64,000 nucleotides of DNA from Phyllosticta citriasiana (Eukaryota; Ascomycota; Dothideomycetes; Botryosphaeriales; Phyllostictaceae), in assembly GCA_038021145.1 (NCBI GenBank), contig JBBPHT010000016.1, forward strand, positions 62,001-126,000, written 5' to 3'. Of the stretch, positions 22,553-32,779 are shown in pieces. The notes beneath the pieces are model-generated. The model had not been told where the DNA came from, made no database searches, and was given only the letters and a program-made list of their open reading frames with translations. Made by a program: the position numbers and the translations under genes. Positions within the stretch are counted from its first letter, which is position 1; every line of letters begins with the position of its first letter.

Positions 22553-23267
22553 TCAAATCCGTCGAAGGTTTATGCTAGATCTGCTGACTGATTGGCGGCC
22601 ATAACCTTGAGCAGATCCCTTTCCGAGTCCTTGACAGCGCGAAATCCAGCTTTGTGTTGTCTGGATTGTCAGTTCGCCGCTCGAAGTTTGGCTCTGGTAG
22701 TCGGCCTTGTCCGGGTTGGTTTCTTCCAGATTTTCTGCGCTCATCTCGTCCTTGTCTTGTTGGTCGTCCTGCGTGCCGTCACACTCCGGCTCATGTTTTT
22801 CAGATCAGGTACTTTCGGCGCCACCTCCTTCGCCGGAACCGGAGCCTGTGGAGGCATCCGACAATGCAGAAGAGCTTCCTCGGTCCGCAATGCCATTCTC
22901 GCAGGAAGTGTTCTCGAACAGACGTTTTCGAACCCTCGTGGATTTCGCAAATCCTGCAAATGCGACGCCAGTCCTCCGTATTGGCATTCGTCACGCATAA
23001 GGAGAGAACAAATCTTGAGCCGCTTCGTTCAAATTCCGTTTCTTGGACCTGATTGCCCTTGCAAGGCTCTCTGATGTGGCCTCTGAGGGTTCGAAAGTCA
23101 TTTGTTGACATCAGGCACTCACCGCATTGGTATACCTTGCCGTCGTGGTACTCTGCTCGGTGATGGTCGACAAAGCCCTAGTGGTCGGAGAACTGCTGGC
23201 CACAGATGCAGCAACGCTTTGCACTCTCTATCTTTGTCGCGTTGCTTGCTTTGAAGATGGTCAGCAT
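22553..23267 (-). pseudogene. Decayed C2H2 zinc-finger gene, fifth member of the array
   Basis: From an ATG at 23265-23267, the minus strand reads in frame into a first finger (CCICGQQFSDH), meets a TAG at 23178-23180, and continues through the finger's His (FVDHH), a second finger (VYQCGECLMSTNDFRTL then RGHIREPC) and a third Cys-pair (ICRICEIHEG). This is the same finger order and spacing as the intact genes downstream. Around 22900 the likely coding frame changes: the Ser/Gly/acidic linker (SSSALSDASTGSGSGEGGG) and an acidic tail (DDQQDKDEMSAENLEETN) are in another frame, with a TGA near 22805. One stop plus at least one shift argue for a pseudogene; an unrecognised intron could explain the shift but not the TAG inside finger 1. 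Confidence 0.7.
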
Positions 23268-25367
23268 GTTACACAGAGGTCAAGGAGGAATTGAAGACTC
23301 ATCCATGGCCGAGAAACCACGGCCCCACGAGGCTTTGAATCGAAAAGAGGAAAGAGCAAAGGATTTTCATACAATCGCAGATTGTTTGGCCAAGCTGTGC
23401 AAGACGTTTTGGTTCTGCGCCACAGTGGTGGATGTCTGTCGCCTTGAGTGAACGGCGGGCGAGATGGCGAATCTGAACTGCGCGGACGCGACCTGGGATT
23501 GCTCTGACGGGTGCGCTCAAGAGGCTCTTCGACAGAGAAGTTGTTGTGCAAACTGCAAAGGGAGTAGGCAATAGGGTGAGCTAAGACGGTCAGAGTAATT
23601 TTCTCGCCGGGGGAGGGGGAGGGGGTAAAAGTCGAAGAAACAGTGACCTCCAAAGAGCGAGGGATATGAGCTGAAAGATCGAGACTTTGGCTCATGGGTT
23701 TCGAAGAGACAAATGTGGTACCACAACAACCGTTTGTACTGGAGCACATCGACGTGACGGAGCCCTGAAGTGTCGAGGTAGGTACGACGTTGTCACTGCC
23801 ACCAGCGCCTAAAGCCACGAGATAACAAGCCTGGTGTCAATCCTGCTCGATGCTTTCTACCGGTACGCGAAACAAGAAGATGTATCGATGGTCGAATACG
23901 GAGAGAAAACATTTGTTGCGGAAGGTCGTGGTCCTCGATTGCCGTTCTCCCCAGGGGCGCAGGCATGAGTCAAGCCGTCGACTTCTTGACTACCAGGCCA
24001 TATACTACGGCTTTCCAAATACTCTACATTTTCGCCCAATCCCTATCTTGTCCCATCAGAAGGCCATCTTCGCAATCTCCTCCGACGATATACCGATTTC
24101 CTGGCAGCACGGCGTACTGGAAGCAGCCATTCGTGCCAACAGTTCCGCATCACAGCCTGGAGGGCCGAACCCAATCTCCTTCTGCTCCGAAAAAGACTCC
24201 TCCAGAGAGTACGTATCAAGCTCATTCGCTTGCTCCACACGGGCAGAAGCCTCAATCATGCCTTCATCGTCTTACGCAGCGTACTCCCTCTTTGTTCATG
24301 ACCACAACGTCCTTCTCTACCTCTCCCTCATCCTTGACGGTTCTTTCATCTTCATTTCCATCGATTTCCAAGCCCTTCTGACCATGAACCTGCTCCTGAT
24401 TGTCGTCAATGTGGACCCTCGCCGCGTCTGAGCATTTCAACAGATCCCTGTTCAGGTTGCTCGCTTGCATAAAAGTCGAACCGGAACGCTGTCAAAGCAG
24501 CTTGCTGCGAAGTGACGCTGTCAGGAATCTGCCAGCGGGAGAGCGTCGGCGCAAAGGTGACTGCGCATGACTCGAACCAAATGGCTTAGGCACTACAAGG
24601 GAAGACGTTGAGGTGCATGAGAGTCTCCAAATGGTGAAAATTGGTCCCAGTCGCAGCGGGCGAGCAAGAAGTACTCGGCTTTGGTTGAGTTGGTGAGAGG
24701 AGAAGAAGAAGGTGGATGGCGATGTTGTCAGCACCGCGTGATGGTAGCCGCCGCAAGAACGAAGCAAGAGTAGCTAATAGCGTTGGGGATAAGACAAAGA
24801 CGGAATCACAAAAGTTTTGTTGCGGTCAAAACTCGTTGTGCATCGAAGCTTCGAAGTGTCGTGGCAAGTATGGCGTCCGCGCCAGCCCGGATGTCGACAA
24901 CAACACGCAGAGGTCGACACGTTCTCGGCGCTCTTTTCCTTTTCGAAATTGTCTTGCAGGAATCTCAACAATCCGACTTGATTGAAAACAAACGCCCGCG
25001 GCAGCAGCGACGTGACGACGAAGCAGACAACAGCAATATAGTGCCAGCGATTTAAGGATTGACTGCTTGCTGCCTTCTGTCGCGCGGGAGTCCAAGGGCT
25101 CGCGAACCAAAGACAAGTGGAAGCATCCACAACATTCCGCCCTAACCCCTCAGCATCGAAAAAGAGGGAAGCTTTGGTATTTGTTTGCAACTAGAGCCCT
25201 GCAAGCGTCTCTTTGTTTGGCCGGCTCAGCTTTCTTGATTTGCAAGAAGCAAAGCAGAAGAAGAAATCGAGCCTACCCGATGGCAAGCCAAGCCCGGCTT
25301 TTTTTTTTTTTCATGTATCGCCGTCTTGAGGACCAGCCAGCTCATGTGACCCCCGGCCGTCCTCCTT
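23268..25367. other. 2.1 kb region without a supported gene
   Basis: ORFs of up to 193 codons occur on both strands (for example 23850-24431 plus), but they overlap each other and have no domain-like content. Two minus-strand fragments near 24056-24470 are acidic and could be tails of another decayed gene. Regulatory sequence for the pseudogene is also expected here. Confidence 0.45.
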
Positions 25368-25946
25368 CTACTCATCTTCCTCCTCGCTTTCCTCTTCGTC
25401 GTCGTCGTCGTCGTCGTCGTTCTCAGTGTCCATGTTCTCCGCTCCGTCAACCTGTTCCGACGTCTCCTGGTTGGAAAGCTCCCAATCCAAGCCACCAGCG
25501 CCATCAACTTCGTTCTCGTAGTCTTCAGCGTCGGAGTGCTGCAGTTTCTCCTCCACCTCGACTAGCCTCGTCGCCAGCTTGTTGAGCTGGACCCTGAGGC
25601 GACGAGCCTCCGCCCTGAGCATCCGCTTCCGAGCGCTCTTTCTTGCCTCTTCTTTAACCTTTCTCGCCTCCTCTTCGTCCAGCATCCTGGCCCGGGCCTC
25701 CACACGCTTTCTATCATTGTGCGCCTGAATCCTGGCCTGGACAACGCGACAACCCTCTCTGAGGTGGCGGAGCAGCTGGTTGTGGTGCATGCTTTGACAC
25801 CACTGGCATTCTGGACAGGCGTAAGCTTTCTCATGAGGGTGGTAAGCTGCGAAATGGGCCACATGGTCCTTGTGTGTGCGGCACTGATGACCACACAAGC
25901 GGCAGAGGGTCGGGTTGTTAAGGTTGGTGACGCGCGGAGCCTCCAT
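25368..25946 (-). CDS. Small C2H2/C2HC zinc-finger protein with acidic tail (array member A)
   Basis: Single exon, 192 aa, from the ATG at 25944-25946. Finger 1 is CRLCGHQCRTHKDHVAHF ending in AAYH. Finger 2 starts ACPECQWCQSM and ends RHLREGC, so its last ligand is Cys. A basic helical stretch (about residues 75-120) follows, then the motif VQLNKLATRLVEVEEKL shared with member B, and an Asp/Glu-rich C-terminus with a run of seven Asp. No signal peptide or membrane span is present. Two fingers plus a helical and acidic tail suggest a nuclear or nucleic-acid-binding role, but no named family is recognised. It is the only intact member without a start-codon intron. Confidence 0.75.
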   Translation of the reverse strand: MEAPRVTNLNNPTLCRLCGHQCRTHKDHVAHFAAYHPHEKAYACPECQWCQSMHHNQLLRHLREGCRVVQARIQAHNDRKRVEARARMLDEEEARKVKEEARKSARKRMLRAEARRLRVQLNKLATRLVEVEEKLQHSDAEDYENEVDGAGGLDWELSNQETSEQVDGAENMDTENDDDDDDDEEESEEEDE

Positions 25947-26605
25947 GTTGCGGTCAGGACGGTTGGAGTCGAATTGGGGCTATTCTTGCTTCATTAGAAA
26001 AGGTTGTCCCGAGGAAGGTAGATGTTGAGGCCTACTAGTCTTTGGAAGTTGACGTGGGCTTTCTCAACGTCGCAGCGGCGCGCAAAACGTCAACATGCAG
26101 CGGCGGCGTCGGAATAGAGATTGGTGTTTTGGCAGCGCGAAACGGTAACAACCGCTCACAGAAGGGTCGAGGCTTCAAAGAGCCAGAGGAGTAGGTACGT
26201 GATTTGGGTATTCAGGAAAAAGGTCGTTTGGTCGTGAGGTTGAAGTGTCAGGTAATGGTGCCCGGTCGTGTATATTCGACGACGCTCGAGGCTCCAACAA
26301 CAACCAAATTTAACAACGTAACCATCAGAATTGAATTAACAATACCGTTGTCGACCAAGCATTCAAACTTGCAGTCGAGGGCAGCTCAGCAAAATCATAG
26401 TCGACGGACACGAATCTGGAGTTGATTGCAGGCTTCTTGATCATTTTTCTGCTTTCAATCTAGATAGCACAATGCAAGCCCAAGTCCTCTATCCAACAAC
26501 TGACACACCCAGAGATCCAACCGCCCTGGCCTTTTGCCACTCTTCCCGCTGCCGTTGACCCGCCATGCATCGAAGTCCCTTGCCTAGTCATTGGCGGACC
26601 TGCTC
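25947..26605. other. Spacer between zinc-finger genes A and B
   Basis: It is the promoter side of gene A and the 3' side of gene B. No ORF with protein-like content is seen. Confidence 0.5.
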
Positions 26606-27763
26606 TTACTCCTCATCGTCGTCACTTCCACTCTCCTGCTCATTCTCCTTCTCCTCCTCTTCGTACTCATCCTCCTGCTCCTCCTCCCCCTCTTCTTCTT
26701 CATCCACATCCTGCTCCTCCATGCCCCGCAACTCCTCCTGAACTTCGACAAGCCTGGTCGCGAACTCATTCAGTTGAACGCTCAACTGATGAACCTCCGC
26801 CTGCAGTGCCTCCTTCCTTGTACCTTGGCCAGCATCCTTCACCGTCGTAGTGTCATCACTGGACTTGCCATGGCTCTGCTCGTTGCCGAGAGCCTGGTGG
26901 ACCGCTGACTTGATGACTTCTCCCAGCTCTTCCTTCAAGACAGGGACTAGCTGCTCCATGAGCTGCGGCATGATTGTGCTAGCGAGGCCTGCAAAAATGC
27001 TGAATCGGGGGCTTCCACGTTGGTAGACTTCAGCATCTTCTGATTGCGCTGGGGGGCTTTGGGAAGCGTGATCACTGGCGGAATGAGTCCCTGGCAGCCG
27101 CTTCTGGGAGAAGTGGCCGCGGGTCGGTTGCGTTGGAGTTTGAGGTCCAGCCTCGTCTTGCGTCGCCGCCGAACATTCCACTCCCTCCATGGGCTCGACT
27201 TCGCCATTGTCGTCTTGGCCATTGCTCAAGCCCAGGCGCTCAGCCCGGCGCTGACAGAAGTCGAAGTGCTTGGTGAAATTGCTCACAGTACTCGCCAAGT
27301 GGAAGCATCGTCCGCATTTGAACATATGGTCGCCGTAGCTGTGCTGGGTATTGACGTGGGACAGCAGACCCTTCTCATTGGCTGCAAGATGACTGCAGAA
27401 CCTACAAGTAGTGCGCCAAAAGACCGAGTCCATGTTGGTTGTGGCATCTTCCGTGTAGGGATTGGACGCTGCTTTGAGCCTGAGCTGCTCAATCTCCTGC
27501 GCGGCGTTGGGATGTCCGCAAGGCCCTTCAAGGTGCTGCTTGAGGGGGTAAAACCCATTCGTGGTCACCAGGTTGCAAACATTGCATCGGTATACGGGTT
27601 CACCAGGATGGTTGGCCTTGCAATGACTGATCAGCTTCGTGTGGTAGTGAAAATCTTCACCGCAGAAGCGGCAGCGAGTCGCATTGTTCATGTCCGTTGA
27701 GGTCGCTGCGTTTTTACGTCGTCAGTGAGGGGAGCTGAACGAAGAGAGCAAGGACTCACCCAT
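26606..27763 (-). CDS. C2H2 zinc-finger protein with long acidic tail (array member B)
   Basis: A 4-nt first exon (27760-27763, ATGG) joins 26606-27705 to give 367 aa beginning MATSTDMNNATRCRFC. Fingers: CRFCGEDFHYHTKLISHC with KANH; YRCNVCNLVTTNGFYPLKQH; a third, CRFCSHLAANEKGLLSHV with NTQH; and a fourth Cys-pair KCGRCFHLAST with TKHFDFC. A disordered linker leads to an amphipathic helix (IMPQLMEQLVPVLKEELG), the shared motif VQLNEFATRLVEVQEEL, and a Glu-rich end of about 40 residues. It is the longest member and seems to have doubled the two-finger unit. The intron is GTGAGT..CGCAG. Starting at the internal Met (27691) is an alternative that would need no splicing. Function unknown. Confidence 0.75.
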
Positions 27764-28703
27764 GTTGAGACAGAAAGTACTATATGTACGGTTGAGAGTG
27801 CAAGAGTGGAGTTACGCGAAATCGTGATGCCGCCTTCCAGCTCTGCAGCATAAGTCAGCAGAGAGATGTTTGACACGCTCATGGTTTGACCGACTTAGTA
27901 GCACAAATAGAAGAGATCTGATCAGGTAGGATCGTTGCGAATACCTGCAGAGACGTCGACCGTCAGGAAGAACTGCCGATTTATGAAGTGCGCCACGTAG
28001 AGCCAGCTGAAGCGCTCAGAGCTTGACCGACGTGGGTGTAGAAAGACAGAGGTACAGCGAGGTCAAGCTGGCGCGATGACCCCCGCCGACGGCGATAATG
28101 AGGAGAGTGCGATGATCCGAGGCGCGTCACAGTGGACGCGGATGCAGAATTGCAGAGGTGTTGTGAGGTTGACTTGGGGGGCTCGGTAGGCGGTCGACAG
28201 AGGTGCAGACAGAAAGAGAGATACGACGAAGCTGAGCTGGCGCAAAACACGGAAACCAAAACAAAGATTGAGAGAGGTGCAGAGAGGAGGGATGGTCAAG
28301 AAACGAAGTGTGGGCGGAGTTGTCAAGATGGACAGCAGTGTTAAAGCAGGTACGCTCGCCGGCGCCCACAACATCAATTTGTTCAATTTGAGAAAGTAAA
28401 TACCGCCCGCTGCACCAAGACCAGCTGCAGCCGTCGACGATCCGTATCCGCTTGTCGGATTTCCAATCTGACCTATCCCATCCTAATTCTTCAAGATCAA
28501 TTCGACAAAGAAAACCCCGCCGCCGCTCAATTTCCACCACCAGCCAAAGGTGACTATTTTCAAGCTCGGCTTGATCCCCATTCCAAGATAGCCAAAGACT
28601 CCCTGTATTCCCTGGACTCCATGGCCCCTCGAAAAGCCACTCTTTCAATCAAAGACCCTGTGTTGTCAAAGCCAGCGCCAAATTCGAACCCGTCACTGTC
28701 GTC
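27764..28703. other. Spacer between zinc-finger genes B and C
   Basis: It contains the promoter of gene B, with a TATA-like ACATATAGTAC on the minus strand near 27778-27788, just upstream of the ATG. An ORF of 173 codons on the minus strand (28127-28648) shows no domain. Confidence 0.45.
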
Positions 28704-29265
28704 CTAATTGTTGACTAGCGCAAGCATGACCTCGAGGGCTTCCTCCAATTCGTCGAGCTTCTCTTGCCGCTGAATGCCGCGATCATGGAGCCTCTTCTTC
28801 TCTTCACCCGATGGGAGTTCGCCAGTCTCGCCGCCACTCACGGCTTCGGAGATACTCTGGAGCTCAGCCTCCAACTGGCGCTGCGACTCCAAGAGGGTCT
28901 CCTTCTCACGGGCCTGCTCCTCCTCTGTCTGCTTCTTGCTTGCATTCTTCTCCCTTCTTCTGTTCCTGTCACTCTCCTTCTCTTCATCCACCTTCCGCTG
29001 CTGCTGTGGGTTGCGTTCATGGCCACTTGCTCTCCAGAGGTGGCGATTGAGGCTGCTTAGGTTGTCCGTGTCACAACCGTTACAGGAGGGGCACTTGTAT
29101 GGCTTATGGCCCGGGTGCATATGGGCAAAGTGCTCGGCAAGACGATTCCTGCGCTTGCAGTCCTGGCCGCAGAGACGGCAGAAGTATGGGTTCAAAATTT
29201 CTGTAGCTATGCGTTCCTCCCGTCAGCAAGTACTTGTATGACTTCCGCAGGTGAGGCTTACTCAT
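28704..29265 (-). CDS. Small C2H2-type zinc-finger protein (array member C)
   Basis: Micro-exon 29262-29265 (ATGA) joins 28704-29206 to give 168 aa beginning MTTEILNPYFCRLCGQ. Finger 1 is CRLCGQDCKRRNRLAEHF with AHMH; finger 2 is YKCPSCNGCDTDNLSSLNRH with WRASGH. Then comes a long charged, coiled-coil-like helix (KVDEEKESDRNRRREKN and following) and a Leu-rich heptad region near the end (KLDELEEALEVMLALV). Members C and D share the block SLNRHLWRASGH / TLNRHIWRAKGH and the QQR-VDEE segment after it, so they are each other's closest relatives here. The tail is less acidic than in A and B. No known function. Confidence 0.75.
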
Positions 29266-30235
29266 GTTGAGAGATGATCTGGGATATTCAACGCCGAAAA
29301 CTCAAAGTTTGAGGATTGAAAATCTCGAGAGATTGTTTGTTTGGAGAATAAGGTCGAGGACGATAGCCCTCAGGTGTGTGGAAGTCAGGATTTGACGTTG
29401 GAAGCGGAAGGTCTGGATGCTTGAGATTGAAGATGGAAGATCAGGTTGTGTAGGGTTGAGGATGGCAGGCCGGGATAGAGGGATTTGGAGCTTCTCAAAT
29501 ACTGCCCCTTGGCGCCACGGTCCGCCTTGTGAGTCGTATTAGTCGTCTTCAGGTGCCAGGAAGCTGTAGAGTCACAGCCAGCTGGCGCAAAGGTCTCATG
29601 CCCGTCGTGAAGGTGTCGTAAACGGCGTAATGGTGTCTTTACCGAGTTCCCACGGCGGTTGAAGCGGCACTGTCTTCCGGGAAATCATCATCAATTGGGA
29701 CATCACAACTTTGAACATGAGAGCAGGGAATACAAGTGCAATATGGGAAGAGCAAACTGTCAAGTGGCGTGCGAAAGTGGGACAGTGGTGAGCAGATGGT
29801 TCATCTAAAAGGCAGTCTTTTGGTCGAAAACTGTGACTTCCTGCCAACACGGCCTTGTCTTGTGTCGTTATTGCACCAAATAGCGTTGGGGATGGGAACG
29901 GCGGTGGCAGGCACATGAGTAACCACACGACTCCAAGGCAGGTAGCCGCTTGGTGCTGCCTGTCAAGTGGGTTTTTGGCACAGGCACAACTCACAAGGAC
30001 GACTACGACGCTGATCGAGAGGATGGCGCAATATGGCACGTGTGGTAGTCAGGAAGCGCAAGTAAGGGCAATTTGCCATTAGAGCAACCAAATCTATTGA
30101 GCTTGCCGAACTACTTGGGAGTGGGCTGACCGATATCTACCCTTCTATGCTTCCCGACTGAACCGAACCAAGAACTCCTCCAGCAGAAATCCCTCCATTC
30201 CAAAGACCCATGTCCGGACACAAGACGTCAAGCAC
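29266..30235. other. Spacer between zinc-finger genes C and D
   Basis: It holds the promoter of gene C and 3' sequence of gene D. A minus-strand ORF of 147 codons (29596-30039) shows no recognisable domain. Confidence 0.45.
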
Positions 30236-30769
30236 CTAGTTGGAGGCCTCGCTGTCGGATGTCTCTTTGTCAGCGCCCTTGAGCTGCAGGTGGTTGGATT
30301 TGGCCATCTTCTCCACCATCTCCGAGAACCCTGTGACAGCCGATTTGAAGTTTTCGACCGCCTGGTCGAATTCGCGCTTTGCGATCTCGGCCTCACTCAA
30401 GCTGCTTTTGTTCCGCGCCTGATCGCGCTGCCTCTCCTCGTCCACCCTGCGCTGCTGCGCCTCGTCGCGGGGGTGGCCCTTGGCCCTCCAGATGTGGCGG
30501 TTGAGCGTGCCAAAGTTGTCTGTGGCCATCTTGTTGCAGACGGCGCATTTGTAGAGCTTTTCGCCGAGGTGGAGTGCGGCGAAGTGGGCGGCGAGCGCTC
30601 GGTGGGTGTTGCCGTCGACGCGCACATGGCAGATTCGGCAGCGGTGTGGGTCTTGGACGTCGGTTACGTCTAGTTGTTTGTCAGATCACACGCTACTTGC
30701 AAGTATTTCGGGAGACTCACCCATGTTGCCCATGTTGGTGGTGGTGCTGGGGTTCTGAGGTCCAGACAT
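30236..30769 (-). CDS. Small C2H2-type zinc-finger protein (array member D)
   Basis: Exons 30721-30769 and 30236-30669 give 160 aa beginning MSGPQNPSTTTNMGNMGD. The intron again interrupts a codon right after an ATG-G. Finger 1 is CRICHVRVDGNTHRALAAHF with AALH; finger 2 is YKCAVCNKMATDNFGTLNRH with WRAKGH. The rest is a charged helix (RRVDEERQRDQARN) and an amphipathic region (QAVENFKSAVTGFSEMVEKM). No acidic run closes the protein. It is at the upstream end of the array. Role unknown; two fingers near the N-terminus and a possible dimerising helix are all that can be said. Confidence 0.75.
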
Positions 30770-31819
30770 GTTTTGAGAGCCGCTGTCAGAGGTCAGTCGT
30801 CGATCAGCAAATAGCACGGCAGCGGCGGGTGACGTACAGGTTGAGTAAGAGGTGTTGGTGAGGTCGACGTTTGGATGAGGTCGGCGCGCAGGATGAAGGC
30901 GGCGTGCAAGACGACGACGCACAAGTTGCGACTGTGAGGATATATACGGTCGAGTCTCAAAACTGGAAGGATGGTACGATGGTCGACGGTCAAACCTGCG
31001 AGGGTGCGTGCAATGGTCAAAACTGTGAGGACGTGTGCGGTCGACGGTCAAAGAAGAAAGACTTCGAATATAAGTACTCATCATCGGCGCAAAGTGCCCG
31101 CGGCCAAAACTTTTGACTCAGCCGCCGAGGTGGGCGCAATGTTGATGTCGGCGTGATAGTGTTTTCGCCCAGGATGCCGGTTCCCAAAGCTGCACCCACT
31201 ACCCCCATCTATCGATACTACGTCGAATTTTGAACAAATGGTCTTTCGAATAGGGGTTTGCTTTACATTTACAAACAAATTGACCAGATTCTTTCAACGT
31301 TTTTGGCAAGTTCAGGGGTAGATGTACTCAGGGGTCACTGGTGAACAGTAACCAAACTTGTTTTGTGCGATGGCTGTGACGGGAATTTTCAGAATTCAAG
31401 TGTCGGGTAAGACTATTTTTGGTGGCCAAAAAGGTTGGGGTGCGCTGAACTATTGAAGTGTAGCGGGTGGCAGCGACGCCGGCGGTCAAAACCAACACTG
31501 CAACACCGACTGCGGCGTCCAATGAGTTTTATGAGGCATGAGGCAATTGCAAGGAAAGCCAGACTTCAAGATCAGGCTGTCGACATGTCAGAAAAAACAC
31601 AAGTGAGTATTGAATGACTACGTCTCCCGCAAAGGGGTCTGAAGAAGTTGAATGCAGAAAGAGAGCAACGGCTAGATGGACTGCAATACCACGACTTGCG
31701 ACACGAACCCGGGAATCAGCAACATGCGCTCCAGATCACACCTCTCAAGAAACCAATGGAACATCCAACTCGCTCACACCCTTACCCCTGTGGGCCCCTC
31801 CCACTCTCCCACCCCCTTC
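30770..31819. promoter_or_regulatory. Upstream region of zinc-finger gene D with diverged tandem repeats
   Basis: Related units containing ACTG-GAGGA..GGTCGA.GGTCAAA recur near 30928, 30963 and 31022. The 13-mer GTCGACGGTCAAA occurs exactly twice, at 30982 and 31040. The pattern looks like repeated regulatory sites upstream of gene D. No coding sequence is supported in 31050-31819. Confidence 0.45.
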
Positions 31820-32779
31820 CTACCTCCGCCTCTTCCCAAACTGATTCCGCTGATGCCGCCTTTGGGCCAACCCCCGCATGATAACATCGTTATCGGCATC
31901 GCGCATCGTCTGCAGCGACTGCGCCGTGTGGAGCGACTGGGGCCGTTTGTCGTGCCGCAGCCCTTGCGACCTGATGTAGTTGGACAGCTGCTGCAGGTTC
32001 TGCGCCATGGGCGGCGGCGCCGCGCCCGCAGGCGGCAGTCGCGTCGTGCGCGTCGCAGCAGTGGGTTTCTTGAAGATACGCGAGTCGCTAGTGTTGCGTC
32101 CGGCGGGGCGAGCAGAGGGTGTTGTGTACCGATCGCGCGGTGTTGGCGTCAAGTCGGAGCTTGCGTAGGGGTTGGCGTTGGCCGTGGTTTTGCGGCGGGA
32201 GGCGGGCGTGTAAGAAGACACGTTGTTGCCCTTCCCCTTCTTGTTTGCAATACCCGACTGCGCTTTCATCTTGTTCCAGTAGCTCTCGGGGCCGCCGAGT
32301 TTGTCCCAGGCCCGCGAGACGTTCGCCATCTGGAAGCGGGCGTCCTCGCGGCTGCGCTCGGACACGGCGTTGTGCATGATGTTCTGACCCCGGATCGTAC
32401 TGTCTTTGGCCGGCAGAGGGCGGCGCGGTTGCGGGGTGGGCTCCGGCGAGAAGGGCTCTTGCTTGCGGCGCTCCATTTCGGCGAAGTAGGCGTCAGGGCG
32501 GTTGGGTTGGCCAAAGAAGGGCAGTCTGGCGCTCGCAGACGTGTTGTCGTTTGCTGCTTCTTGAATCTCCTTGCTGCTCTGGGAGAGCGCCTCAACGACG
32601 TCATCGTACAGCTTTTCGAACGTGTCACCCTCAGGTGTTCGCCTGCTCTTGTTGGTTTGGTACTCGTGGGTCAAGGTGTGCAGGCGGTGCTTGAGCTCGG
32701 AGCGCAAGAATGGGTTGCGGACAGCTTCGATAGCTTCGAAAAGTTCCGTGACGCGCTGTTTTGTAATTGAATCGGCCAT
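31820..32779 (-). CDS. Unknown basic, Pro/Arg-rich protein
   Basis: Single exon, 319 aa, from the ATG at 32777-32779 (MADSITKQRVTELFEAIEAV). I recognise no domain. Residues 1-85 are predicted helical (FEKLYDDVVEALSQSSKEIQ); the middle has AYFAEMERRKQEPFSP and SRAWDKLGGPESYWNKMK; the last 130 residues are disordered and basic with short TPxxR and RxTT patches, ending QFGKRRR, a possible nuclear localisation signal. No membrane segment or signal peptide is present. A long ORF on the opposite strand is its shadow. The ordered N-terminus and basic tail would fit a nuclear or cytoskeletal protein, but this is only a guess. Confidence 0.7.
   Translation of the reverse strand: MADSITKQRVTELFEAIEAVRNPFLRSELKHRLHTLTHEYQTNKSRRTPEGDTFEKLYDDVVEALSQSSKEIQEAANDNTSASARLPFFGQPNRPDAYFAEMERRKQEPFSPEPTPQPRRPLPAKDSTIRGQNIMHNAVSERSREDARFQMANVSRAWDKLGGPESYWNKMKAQSGIANKKGKGNNVSSYTPASRRKTTANANPYASSDLTPTPRDRYTTPSARPAGRNTSDSRIFKKPTAATRTTRLPPAGAAPPPMAQNLQQLSNYIRSQGLRHDKRPQSLHTAQSLQTMRDADNDVIMRGLAQRRHQRNQFGKRRR

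Noticed and set aside
23850..24431. 193-codon plus-strand ORF
   Set aside because: No domain, no shared features with neighbouring genes, and overlapping minus-strand ORFs of similar size; likely chance.
28127..28648. 173-codon minus-strand ORF between zinc-finger genes B and C, considered as another array member
   Set aside because: It contains no Cys-pair/His finger pattern and no similarity to the array members.
31676..32770. 364-codon plus-strand ORF
   Set aside because: It is the antisense shadow of the 31820-32779 gene, whose N-terminus and composition look like real protein.
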